From Agriotes lineatus (Eukaryota; Arthropoda; Insecta; Coleoptera; Elateridae): DNA of 64,000 nucleotides. The translations under genes were made by a program, and so were the position numbers. Positions 46,301 through 58,594 of the stretch are shown in pieces (within the stretch, counting starts at the first letter, position 1; every line of letters starts with the position of its first letter). The stretch lies in the NCBI GenBank assembly GCA_940337035.1, contig OW679197.1, positions 57,929,903 through 57,993,902 on the forward strand. The letters are read 5' to 3'. The notes beneath the pieces are model-generated. The model worked only from the letters and a program-made list of their open reading frames with translations. It searched no databases and was not told where the DNA came from.

Positions 46301-48599
46301 TATAACATTACTGGATAGTTTGGTCATATAACATGAAGACCAGACACCCATGTGGAAGAACTTGTAGTTCAGGGAATGATAGCGGGCACACCAAGATGTA
46401 GCAGATATCCAACTAGAAGGCTGAACCAGACAAATAGAAAAATATACAGATAAGAATTTCATAGTTAAATTTATGCGCTAATATATATTTCAAGTGGTTT
46501 AACATGCCATAATAATAAAATTTTAAATATTGAAAACTAACATTCGACAATTTAAAAGAAACAGTAGTTATACTGACACTCTTCTCCCCATTTGGAACCC
46601 CATCTTTCTGAAACCACGTTTTCAGTGGAATGTTAAGGATAAACGATGCTAGCAATTGTTCTTGTGAAAAGTACAAATAGAAAAACACAGTAGTGACTGA
46701 GTATGACCCACTATAATTATTAAAATTCACCAACAATATGTATTTTAAGCATTGGCATTACGTTGCGGGCAAGGCTTTGGTATTTTAAGCATCACAACCA
46801 CGTCTCTTCAACCGGTTACGTGCCGCTGACTTCGCATGTATGGCACAGAGCAATATAGACCAAATCATGAGTGATTTCTAAGGGTTTATCTCGAAAGACA
46901 ACGCGGTCTAAACCAAATTTTAATTTTAATATTGGCCATTCGAGTAACCTAAAGAGCCTCAAGTGCTCTAAATTAGTCTAAATTAACTCAATGCCTTAAG
47001 ATGCTGTATAATTGGGCCAAAATTTTATAGAAGCATTGAGAACACAGAAGTGTAATTACTTAGGGATTTATTTAAAAAATTTTTGACAGTTCGTTTCTTT
47101 CTTTATTGTAATTGCTGTGCAATAAATAACATAATAATGCTGCTTGAAGCTACTAATTTGAAATATAAAAAAAATAACTTTTGGTCTTATGCTGCTCACT
47201 TAATTAAATTCTTGCAAAATTTGATTGGAGAAAAATATTAAAAGTATAGGCTCTTAATCTGATAGTTATTTTAGATTGAATTCTTCTGGTTTTAAATTAC
47301 TTTAGATTACAGTTCGAAACAAAGAATGGAAAATTTTATTTTTTATAAATTTTATACATTTTTTCTGAGAAAATAATAAAGCATTGAATCAATACAGGAT
47401 GTTGGTTGTTAAAATCATATTAATGTGTCCTTGTTTTTATATTATATTAGTTGCGCAGGTAGATTTGCTTGATTTTTATATTTAAATTTGATAATTAACC
47501 TCGTAGTTATGAGAAAAAAGCCCTGTTCAATTTTTCAATCTACTTCGTTCGCAAAATTGTACGCTAAGAATTGTTTTGAAATTCACAGCTGCTTTTGCAG
47601 AATGGAATTTTTGTGCCTTAAAAAAATGAATGAATGGGAGGATATTTTAAATTAGTGTCGCATAATCGGCAAATAATTTTAATTAATCATTCCATTAAAA
47701 AAATTTCATTCCGGCAATTTGTCAGCTGAATATTTTATAGCAGTGCAGCGCGATCACTGGTCTTTTACGAGCCACCATAAATCCAAATAGCAAAAACCGG
47801 GAACGTTCTCGCGGCGCAGAGGCCTCCCTCGGCCGGAGTCCTCGGAATAGTAGTCGCGGATTATTTGTACGGGACATGCCTGATTGTACATCGATAAACG
47901 CCAGTCACTCAGTTCATTAACTTTCAATTCCTGCGACGAACACAAAGAGCGGGCAAAAAATCGCGAGCTGCATTCCCACTTCCTACCGCTTTTTCAGCTT
48001 CCGCGTCAGGGCCGGCCTTCCGATCTTCTAATTCGCAATTGCATTCCGGAGGGCTCTAAATCACGGATATTTTCCGGAGAGGCGCGCGCGGTCGCACATG
48101 GAGTGAGTTACAGGAATCCCATCGCATAAATCTGCTGGCATCAGGCGGATTTCGCGATTTCCGTCATTTCTAGCCTCATTATGGGGCCCCGGCCCATTAA
48201 TCTACCATTGTGGAATGCCCCGGCAAAAGAACGCGGCCCATCAAATATGCACATGCGCATTGGGCTCGATTAATGGAGTAGTTTTGTACAAACGCTCGGT
48301 TATTTAATTTGCTCCGGGATTATTACCACTTATCGCGGCTGATAAATGTTAGTTGTTCGTTTGGTTTTGTTGCAAACTTGTTAAAGACGTGTATGCTCAT
48401 TTATTAATACGTGCAAATGCTACCAACGGCAGGCAGCACCTGCACGGGCCCGCCGATGATCAAAATTTATGCTGCGACTCTCCTTGGGGTTAGGTTTTCT
48501 TATATGCAGCTCATAACATTCAATTTCAGTAAACAGTTACTTACATTGTACATTACAAGTTTCTAGAAGGCACTGGTAAGCGTGTTACTATTTAACCTA
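46301..48599. other. Intergenic with a GC-richer island
   Basis: AT-rich to about 47700. 47730-48480 is a GC-richer, repeat-poor block. A 107-codon minus-strand frame at 46413-46736 and others show no domains. Confidence 0.4.
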
Positions 48600-51500
48600 T
48601 TTGGACCTTCAATTCTTCCACCCCAAAACTGCTAGTTACCTCTGCAGGTTACATGACATTCTTCTATTTACAAGTAATTTTATCCACAGTACACTTTTCC
48701 TACTGATTATTAGTCAAAATGCAAAATATGGAGTAAGAATGCAGTATCTGTACCAACAAAACAATAAAATCAATGTGAGTAATGGATTTGTTGCAGAAAT
48801 TCTTCGTCGTGATTTAATTCTTACCAAGGTACAACCTTGAACTAAATGTGCGCATTTATATGAATTCTTTCTTAACGAGTTGCTACGAATTATAATCTTA
48901 TATCTGTACTTTTTATAAATTTTGCATTATGGAGTGAGTGGCATGTTGGGAATCGAAATGCTCTATTTACAAGTATTTTTGTACGCCCTACATTTGCTGC
49001 TGATTATTTGTGAAAATTCAAAGTATTTGTTCTGAGAACAGGCTCGAAACGTATTATGTCCAATATACGATTGCAATATTTGTGCAAATGGAACATCAAA
49101 ACCAGTGTGAGCAACGGATTTCTTACGAAAGTTATTCGTTGTGATTTAATTATTACTGAGGTGGAAAATGGAGCAAATGTGCGCATTTATATGAATTCTT
49201 TCACCGCACATTGATTAGTGAAGTTGCTAGGAATTATAATGTTATATCAGCACTTTTTAAACAATTTACCGTACTGGGTGTCTTGCACGTTGGGAACCGA
49301 CATATTCGAAAACGAATGTAGTGTCTGGGCTAATGCAACAATAAAATCAATGTGGACAATCAATTTGTTATGTAAATTGTTCATTATAATTTAATTATTA
49401 CCAAAGTACAAAATGGAACAAAATATGAGCATTTATATGAATTATTCCATCCCAAATTGATTAATATTATATCTGCACTTTTTATAATATCCAAAATGTG
49501 TAGTGCTTGGCAGCAAATGTGCCAATGCAACAAAAAAATCAGTGTGAGTGGTGCACCTGTTACAGAAGTTGTTCGTTACGATTTCGTTATTACCGGGGCA
49601 CAAAACGGAACAAAATGTGCCCATTTTTACGAATTTATTCACTCCAAATTGATTAATGAGTTGCTGCGTATTATAATGTTATATCTGCACTTTTTATAAA
49701 TTCAGCATTATGGAGTGCTTGGCGCGTGGAGATTCGAAATGTTCCATCTACAAGTATTTTTCACATAGTACACTTTCTCTATTGATTATTGGTGAAAATG
49801 TAAAATAATTGCAGTCAGGACAGGCTGGAAATTTGTATTATTTAATATAAATGCAGCATATGTGTCAAAACAACAATAAAATCAGTTGTTACAGAAATTG
49901 TTCGTTACGATTTCATTATTATCACGGCACAAAATGGAACAAAATGTGCGCATTTATATGAATTCGTCACGCCAAATTGATTAATGTAGTTGCTACGAAT
50001 TATCATGTTACATCTGCATTTTTCACAAAATGTGAGTGCTTGGAAAAATGTTCCACTTACAAGTATTTTCTACACAGTACACTTTATCTACTGATTAGTG
50101 ATGAGAATGCAAAATAATTGTCTTGGAACAGACTGGAAATTTGTGCTGCTCAATACAAATTCAGTATCTGTAATAATACAACAATAAAACCAGTAATGCA
50201 TTTGTTACAGATATTATTCGTGGCGACGTTGCAATTTAATTATTACCACGGCACAAAATAGAACAAAATGTGCGCATTTTTATGAATTCCTTCACGCCAA
50301 ATTGATTAATATAGTTGCTAGGAATCATAATGTTACATCTACACTTTTTAAGAAAACGGCATTATGGAATGCGTGGGATGGTGGCAATCGAAATGTTATA
50401 TTTACATGTATTTTGGTACGCAGTGTTCTGTGTTTTGTCCAATACGAATGCTGTATCTGTGCTAATGCAAGAATAAAACCAGTGTGAGCAATGCATTGGT
50501 TACAGAAATTGTTGGTTGTGATTCAGTTATTAGTGAAGCACAAAATGAAACAAATGTGCGCGTTTGCATGAATTGGTTCTTTCACCCCAAACTGATTAGT
50601 GCGGTTCCTATGAATTATAATGTTACATCTCCACTTTTCATAAAATCGGCATTATGAAGTGCTTGGCACGTTGGGATTCGAAATGTTCAATTACGGAAGG
50701 TGTTTCTGTATAAACTACATTTTTCCTACTGTATATTTGTGAAACTGCAAAGTAATTGTTCTGAGGACAGATTGAACCTTTGTTTTATACAATACGAATG
50801 CAGTATTTGTGCTAATGTAACAATAAAACAAGTGTGAGCCATAAATTTATCTCAGAAATTGTTCGTTGCGATTTAATTATTACCACGGCACAAAATGGAA
50901 CAAAATGTGCGCATTTATATGAATTCGTTCACCCCAAATTGATTAATGTAGTTGCTACGAATTATCATGTTGCCTCTGCATTTTTTACAAAATGCGAGTG
51001 CTTGGAAAAATGCTCTACTTATAAGTATTTTCTACACAGTACACTTTATCGACTAATTAGTGATGAGAATGCAAATTATCCTGGAACAGGCTGGAAGTTT
51101 CTGCTGCTCAATACAAATTCAGTATCAGTGATAATACAACAATAAAACCAGTAATGCATTTTTTGCAGATATTATTCGTGGTAATGTTGCGATATAATTA
51201 TTACCGAGGCACAAAATGGAACAAAATGTGCGCATTTATATGAATTCGTTCACGCCAAATTGATTAATATAGTTGCTGCGAATCATAATGTTACATCTGC
51301 ACTTTTTAAGAAAACGGCATTATGGAATGCGTGGCATGATGGCAACCGAAATGTTATATTTACATGTATTTTGGTACGCAGTGTTCTGTGTTTTGTCCAA
51401 TACGAATGCTGTATCTGTGCTAATGCAAGAATAAAACCAGTGTGAGCAATGCATTGGTTACAGAAATGGTTGGTTGTGATTCAGTTATTAGTGAAGCACA

Positions 51501-53470
51501 AAATGAAACAAATGTGCGCGTTTGCATGAATTGGTTCTTTCACCCCAAACTGATTAGTGCGGTTCCTATGAATTATAATGTTACATCTCCACTTTTCATA
51601 AAATCGGCATTATGAAGTGCTTGGCACGTTGGGATTCGAAATGTTCAATTACGGAAGGTGTTTCTGTATAAACTACATTTTTCCTACTGTATATTTGTGA
51701 AACTGCAAAGTAATTGTTCTGAGGACAGATTGAACCTTTGTTTTATACAATACGAATGCAGTATTTGTGCTAATGTAACAATAAAACAGGTGTGAGCCAT
51801 AAATTTATCTCAGAAATTGTTCGTTGCGATTTAATTATTACCACGGCACAAAATGGAACAAAATGTGCGCATTTATATGAATTCGTTCACCCCAAATTTA
51901 TTAATGTAGTTGCTACGAATTATCATGTTGCCTCTGCATTTTTTACAAAATGCGAGTGCTTGGAAAAATGCTCTACTTATAAGTATTTTCTACACAGTAC
52001 ACTTTATCGACTAATTAGTGATGAGAATGCAAATTATCCTGGAACAGGCTGGAAGTTTCTGCTGCTCAATACAAATTCAGTATCAGTGATAATACAACAA
52101 TAAAACCAGTAATGCATTTTTTGCAGATATTATTCGTGGTAATGTTGCGATATAATTATTACCGAGGCACAAAATGGAACAAAATGTGCGCATTTATATG
52201 AATTCGTTCACGCCAAATTGATTAATATAGTTGCTGCGAATCATAATGTTACATCTGCACTTTTTAAGAAAACGGCATTATGGAATGCGTGGCATGATGG
52301 CAACCGAAATGTTATATTTACATGTATTTTGGTACGCAGTGTTCTGTGTTTTGTCCAATACGAATGCTGTATCTGTGCTAATGCAAGAATAAAACCAGTG
52401 TGAGCAATGCATTGATTACAGAAATTGTTGGATGTGATTCAGTTATTAGTGAAGCACCAAATGGAACAAATGTGCTCGTTTGCATGAATTGGTTCTTTCA
52501 CCCCAAACTGATTAGTGCGGTTCCTATGAATTATAATATTACATCTCCACTTTTCATAAAATCGGCATTATGAAGTGCTTGGCACGTTGGGATTCGAAAT
52601 GTTCAATTACGGAAGGTGTTTCTGTATAAACTACATTTTTCCTACTGTATATTTGTGAAATTGCAAAGTAATTGTTCTGAGGACAGATTGAATCTTTGTT
52701 TTATACAATACGAATGCAGTATTTGTGCTAATGTAACAATAAAACAAGTGTGAGCAATAAATTTATCACAGAAATTGTTCGTTGCGATTTAATTATTACC
52801 AACGCACAAAATGGAACAAAATGTGCGCATTTATATGAATTCTTCCACCCCAATTTGATTACTTTAGTTGTATACAATTGCCAATATGGAATGTTTAACA
52901 TGTTGGAAATGGAAATGTTCTATTTACAAGTATTTTTGCACACAGTACACTTTTTTACTGATTATTTGTGGAAATATAAAATTATCGTTCTGAAGACAGG
53001 CTGGAAACTTGTGTTGTCCAATATACGAATGCAGTGTATGTGGTAATGGAAAAATAAAACGAATGTGGGCAACATATTGCTTACAAAAATAGTTCGTTGG
53101 GATTTAATTATTACCAAGACACAGAATGGAACAAATGTGCGCATTTATATGAATTCGTCCATCCCAAATTGATTAATGTGGTTGCTACGAATTATAATGG
53201 TATATCAGCACTGTTTCTAAACTCTGCATTATAGAGTGCTCGACATGTTGGGAATCAAAATGCTCTATTTACAAGTATTTTTCTGTACAGTACGCTTTTG
53301 CTACTGATCAATAGTGAATATACTGAGCACAAACAAAAAATTTGTTTTATGACATACAAATGCAGTGTGTGTGTGCTAATGGATCAAACACTGAGCGATG
53401 AATTCCTTACAAGAATTGTTCATTATCATTAAATTATTACTAATAAAACAAATGTGCGCATTTATATGAA
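48600..53470. repeat. Satellite array, about 320-bp monomers
   Basis: A conserved box (ggaacaaaatgtgcgcattt then atatgaattc) recurs near 48848, 49179, 49425, 49616, 49945, 50268, 50553, 50905, 51226, 51511, 51863, 52184, 52469, 52821, 53133 and 53453. A second box, acaataaaaccagtgtgag, lies about 100 bp before each. Spacing is mostly 285-352 bp. Repeated frames of 61 and 103 codons are products of the repetition, not genes. Confidence 0.92.
50285..52860. repeat. 958-bp higher-order unit, about 2.7 copies
   Basis: Within the satellite, three monomers of 285, 352 and 321 bp form a 958-bp unit repeated almost identically at about 50285, 51243 and 52201. Open frames recur at exactly 958-bp steps (50302, 51260, 52218 and 50834, 51792, 52750). 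The outer monomers are more diverged, so the centre was amplified last. Confidence 0.93.
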
Positions 53471-56400
53471 CACAAAACTAAAATATAACCGTCTAATAAT
53501 TAGATAATATATGCATGATTATATGTAATTGAGAAAAAGTATGTAAAACTACTTATTGACTATAAAGTTGTCTTTCAGATCAATATTGGGTATCTGTGTT
53601 GCCCTGTACTGTGTACGTTGGGTTGCAGTCCCAAATAGTAAGGAGCTTCAAGTTTTGTGGACCATCTTACATTCGTAGAGGAAATCAGAAACAAAACTAT
53701 GAATAAATTATGTTCAAAACAATTGCGACACTCTATGGAAAAGTTTATGAAATACACAATTTCCACAAAAGTTTACACGCAGAGCTCCTTTCAAATCCTC
53801 CTTTTTCTAACAACTGCTTAAAAGAATCTAGATCTGGCCAGGCACTGATCAGGCCCTCTTAGCCAAAGCGTGGCTTGCGCAATAAAGCTCGCTAGTTTGA
53901 CAATAAAACGCCGATAACACATATCTTTATGCTGCGTATCGATTCAATCTTGCACGAAGTTGGCGTAAAAACACGCCGATTTGAAATGCAAAGTGGCGAG
54001 CGCAGTCCCTGCACCGTAAACTTGTATAACTAAAGAAGCTACTGTGCGCGCCTTATCTTTGTAATCGCACATACTTACACTATCGGTATCGTTACTGATG
54101 GAATTCCGAGTTTGCGCGAAATCGAACCGGAACGATGCCTATCTGGGGTTTTTAGTGCTTCGTAATTAAGCCCTGCGGGATAGAACGCCTCTAGGCTATG
54201 AAATTCAATGAGGAAACTCAAGGCCAAATAATTGAAAAGAAGTAGCACACAAATTTATATTAAAGCTGGGATATGAAAAACTAAAGCTAATACTGAAAAG
54301 GACTATTGAAGAAAAAATGCATCAGAATGACTAACGCTAATTGCCCTATGGACCAATTTATATGGCTTCTATGCGGCATATACATTAATAATTGGTTGGA
54401 TCTTGTACAAATCATTTCTCATAAACAGATGTTACTAGCTTTCCACGATTATATAATACATAAATAAAATCCTACTAAACATTGCTGAGTGTTTTAAATG
54501 CCAAACCCATGGTCACAACATTTCTTAATGCACAACTTAGAAAATGTATATATTTAGCATTGTTAATTTAATATACGCTTAAATAATTGCATTTAACAAT
54601 AAAAATTGCAATGGACAGTAATATGCAGAAAATTAAATTGATTTTTAAACTCAAGCTGATGCTTTTTATTTGCAAAAAATTCAACCTTTTTAAATGGAAC
54701 AGAGTTAAACCTTCCCGTGCTTTTTTACGTTTTGCCCGGAGTCGCGAGCAGAGCCTACTCGAAAAGCTCGACGAGTGGCGTATGGGTGCAAGCCAAAAAG
54801 TAAAAGGCTCTTTTAATTGGGGTATCCTGCGCAACACGTAACTTTTTTCATGAGCTGGTTAATAAATGCAGGTGAGCACCCGAGAAATAATTGCGTTCGG
54901 GCTCGATGTCAGTCCCATGTAAGCAAAGGAATGCGCTTGTATGAATTTCTAATTATGGTTATTTGCCTGCCTGTGTATATAATTTCGCATTTTAAATAGT
55001 GGAACGGAACTGTGTACACGACGCCCGTCCGATGAAAAAGCGTGTGATTAGCCTGGGCGAAAACGACGCAGCTTTCTAATTGCCCGAGCTTTGGACGGAT
55101 TACTCTAAACTGCTGCACGGAGTTTACTGTTAGGTGGGAGGCCACTTAACCTCCTAACACCGCAGTTGACGGTTCCGAAGACCATTATTCAAGCTGTTGT
55201 CTCGTTCAAAAAATCGTTTAGGCAGCCTCAGCTTTTTGTTAATTTAACTCCGGACAGTTAGAATGCCTCACGTGGCTGCCTCTCAATTTTTGTCTTAGGC
55301 ACAGCGCTACCTCGACGACAGTGATGTAACTACATGCCCCCCCCCCCCCCCTCCGCGGAGTGCTTGATCAAATATGAAATAATAGATTGTAATCTATTGA
55401 AAATGCGTTGAAGTGTATGGAAGCAACGAGAGTTTATTGTTATCAAACCAAAACAACCACATTAAAATATTATATCAGTTTATCAGCAAACTTATGAAAT
55501 TGAAATTATGAGTTTGGTTTTGTTTTGCTAACAAATCGACAAATCTAACGGTTGCAAACGAAGAGGATTGGTGCTTAGTAATTTAGAAAAAAGTTCAAAC
55601 TACAGTTTCTGGTTCATCGTGAGTGTGCGATTTAGTTCCGAAATCGGGATAAAACGCGTATTAAAACTTAATAAATTGATGAACAATCGTTTATAATTTT
55701 GTGGAAAAACAAGGACAGACTGCACTGCGACACGTGCATCCCAATTTCCAAAATTCCCCACACGGTAATAAATACAATGAAGCAGTCTGAATCTAATATC
55801 CCAGAACAATTTAAATTACTCATTTTGGATCAATAATTTTTATTTTAATCCTTGTATTACCTTCTTTGATAACACTTTTTTGATCTTGACACAAGAGTAA
55901 TTTACTACCAATCTCTGCTTTAATTAATTCAATTGCCGTTAGATTTCCTTTATCACTCCAAAGAACTTGATCAACGTATACAAGGGCGACAAAAAACGAC
56001 AATATTTTAGATGAAACTTTAGAAAGCTTTATGAAGTCTGAACTTTCAAATTTTAATTTCAAAAGAACATTGGATAACAACAAAATTTCGTGCCATGACT
56101 GTTTAAAGCAACAAAAATTATCACAAGCCCCCAGTTCAGCGCTAGTGATTACTTTCGTCTCATAAAAACTACTCTTTTCCTGCTCGACCAGTGCTAAAAC
56201 GCGTCCTTCACTTACTTAAGAAAGCTTGTGCAGCAAAAATAATAATTTTTTAGAAGGCGTGACAGACGTCTTTTGATATTTCTTCCCGGAAACCAAAAAC
56301 GATTTGCAAATTTTTCCCAACTTTAGACAAATGATTAGTATAGAAAATTGATATTCAGAAAATTGTTCGTATTTCCCTCCAAGGGTTCTTCATATAACCA

Positions 56401-56643
56401 TACGAGGAAAATTCTTTTTAAAAAATTCTACTTTCTATGGATTTTCAGGATATGCGCATCGTTCAGATAGGGTTTCAAAGTCTTCTCAGGGTCAGACTTA
56501 ATGATGAACTGAATAATGCAGTTTGTACATTTTAAATTTTCTATTTTTTTCATCCACTGATACTGTGGATTTTTTCGCCATTTATCTTGATATAATGCAA
56601 AATAACGTTTTCCATGATTTCTGAGGCTTTCACGGCCATTGTC
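53471..56643. other. Intergenic, no gene recognised
   Basis: GC-richer blocks lie at about 53830-54200 and 54700-55150. A run of 15 C residues is at 55337-55351. Short open frames of up to 91 codons carry no recognised domain. Confidence 0.4.
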
Positions 56644-56932
56644 ATTAAGTAACAAACGACTTCCGGGATTGGACCGTGTCATGGTTGAGATCGAAGAACT
56701 CAACGTTTCGCCAGTCGAGTTTCGCCTCTAACGTGGTTCACACGTTGAGTTACCGTGCTCTTCTATCCCTTCCCTTGCAAAGAGTTTCGCCTTTGGCGTG
56801 GTTAACACGTTGAGTTACCGTGTTCTTTTGCTTTTTCCTCCTGATGAAGCCCCTTACGAAAGTGGGCGAAACGTTAAGTTCTTCGATCTCAACCACGACA
56901 CGGTCCAATCCCGGCAGTCGTTTGTTACTTAA
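56644..56932 (+). repeat. Inverted repeat with hammerhead-like core (Penelope/retrozyme-like)
   Basis: The arms at about 56645-56712 and 56865-56932 are reverse complements over nearly 70 bp (share gattggaccgtgtc and tggttgagatcgaagaac). Between them a 65-bp unit starting gagtttcgcc is repeated at 56717 and 56782. At 56841-56871 lies CTGATGA, an extra A, a GCCC/GGGC stem, then GAAA, the order of a hammerhead ribozyme core. A CACGTT upstream (56806-56811) could pair with ACGT after GAAA. Hammerheads of this kind occur in Penelope-like retroelements and retrozymes (family knowledge). The extra A and weak stem I leave activity doubtful. Confidence 0.5.
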
Positions 56933-56939
56933 CGTTTTC

Positions 56940-57640
56940 CATTTTTACCGGTTGAATCAACAAGCCAAACAGTTCAACATGAAGATCAATACTGAAGAGA
57001 CAAAATGTATGGTAATAGCTAAGGAACCGATACGATGTAAACCTGAGATAGAAGGAAAAATAATAGAGCAGATCATGAAATTTACTTACCTAGGGTCAGA
57101 AATAACAAGTAATGGTAACCTACAACAAGAGGTAAAACATCAAACAATGAAAGCCACCCGCATCTTAGGATGTTTGAAAGACACAGTGTGGAAAAATAAA
57201 TATCGCAACGATAAGACTAGAATATATAAAACAATTATAAGACCCATCCTGACGTACGCCTCAGAAACCAGAGCAGGTACATAAAAAACAATACCGATGA
57301 TGAGGACAGCAGAAATGAAGGTGATTAGAACCATACAAGGTAAAACACTCTATGATGGAGTTAGAAACGAGGAATTACGAGAAATAAGCAATATACAGGA
57401 CATAGCCAAACTGGTACGACACAGAAGAAAACAATGGAACAAACATATACAAAGGATGGATAATAACAAGTTAGAGAAAATCGCCAAAAACAACAAACCA
57501 GTGGGCAAACGACCACAAGGAAGACCAGCAAAACGATGGCGGGAATGCTGGACGTCGACTTCAGAAGAGGCTTAAAAGGAAAATACAGGCAGTTTATGCC
57601 TATCTATATGGGAAACCATATAAGAACGAAGAAGAAGAGA
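56940..57640 (+). pseudogene. LINE 3' end: RT C-terminal region
   Basis: Two adjoining open pieces read LNQQAKQFNMKINTEETK, FTYLGSEITSNGN, KTIIRPILTYASE and then MRTAEMKVIRTIQGKTLYDG, WNKHIQRMDNNK, GKRPQGRPAKRW. This is the thumb and C-terminal part of an endonuclease-type LINE very common in insects. A stop and frame change near 57280 separate them. The 3' end carries a gaacgaagaagaagagaag tail at about 57626. No endonuclease or RT core remains. Confidence 0.85.
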
Positions 57641-57892
57641 AGACCGGTCGAAGGCTCTGCTTCAATGTCTTCCATTTTGTAGTAATAATCGTAAGTTGAC
57701 CCAGAGATTTTGCATTAAAACCCAGAACAAAGAGATTGCGTAGTAAAATTACGAATTTCCTGAATAAATCCGAAGGGTTGGTCACTCAAGGCACATATTT
57801 ATAGGCAGAAAGTATGGGTTAATGCTCACAAATTATAGTATATACCCTCGTTTTGTTAAAATATAGATGGTTATACGAACACGCTAAGAAGC

Positions 57893-58252
57893 CGGGTTGC
57901 GTAGTTGGGAAAGTGCTTGGCTTGCATTAAGCAAGTCGTCGATTCGAATCCCGCGGGGGACGGAATTTTTCCGCAGTCTTGGCGATTGAAATCGGGTTCG
58001 GTGAGACTATTCACAGTTGGGCACCAAATTAACTGTGCTCTACTCAGAAACACAGACCTAAGAGATAGAACAACAACGTCCACCCATCACCAAGACACAC
58101 ACCTCACACAATGGTTGCTGCGCAAGCACAAAAAGGCGCGCTCCAACTTTGTAACCCGAATCCGGGGCAAGTTCAGCATTGTACTGCCACACGCAAGCGT
58201 ATAAAGCACCAGCCTCTACACCGCAAGATAAACTGAGGTTATCGACAATACA
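57893..58252 (+). mobile_element. tRNA-derived SINE, near full length
   Basis: The head has an A-box-like gcgtagttgggaaagtgctt (57900-57919) and a B box gattcgaatcc (57941-57951), so it is a pol III type promoter from a tRNA. The body shares ctactcagaaacacagacct, ctcacacaatggtt, ggggcaagtt and ataaagcacc with the copy at 27373-27556. It ends in aatacat. A cttaagg-like target duplication was not identified. Confidence 0.82.
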
Positions 58253-58390
58253 TACGTAGACTCTACATGTTCATCCCGAAAGTTTACAAGCTTCAGTAAA
58301 ACTACAATATGCGACTAACTAATGATGAATAAACTCATTTATTCCTTATATTTCTCTTCATATTACTTGCTTCTTGTTTTAATCCATAGA

Positions 58391-58434
58391 GTTAGGTTAA
58401 GTTAGGTTAGGTAAAGTTGGGTTAGGTTAAGTTG
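58391..58434 (+). repeat. TTAGG-like interstitial tract
   Basis: About 44 bp of degenerate GTTAGGTT-type units. TTAGG is the canonical insect telomere repeat, but short degenerate tracts like this are common inside insect chromosomes. Confidence 0.6.
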
Positions 58435-58539
58435 AGATATATTTAATTAAATATTTTATAGATATTAACCTGTATTGTTCTATATTTTATCTTCATCAAT
58501 AAATTCTAGTTTAATTTATTCTTTGTTTTGTAAAATATC

Positions 58540-58594
58540 CATTACCGCACTGAGTGCAAAAATATCATCTATAACCGCACAGAGTGCGGTAATG
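58540..58594. repeat. Short dyad of accgcactgagtgc motif
   Basis: cattaccgcactgagtgc at 58540-58557 is matched in reverse complement by gcacagagtgcggtaatg at 58577-58594 (16 of 18). A small hairpin or element end; function unknown. Confidence 0.6.

Noticed and set aside
50302..53046. Repeated frames of 61 and 103 codons resembling small cysteine-containing proteins
   Set aside because: They recur at exact 958-bp satellite steps and are not open in the older, diverged monomers.
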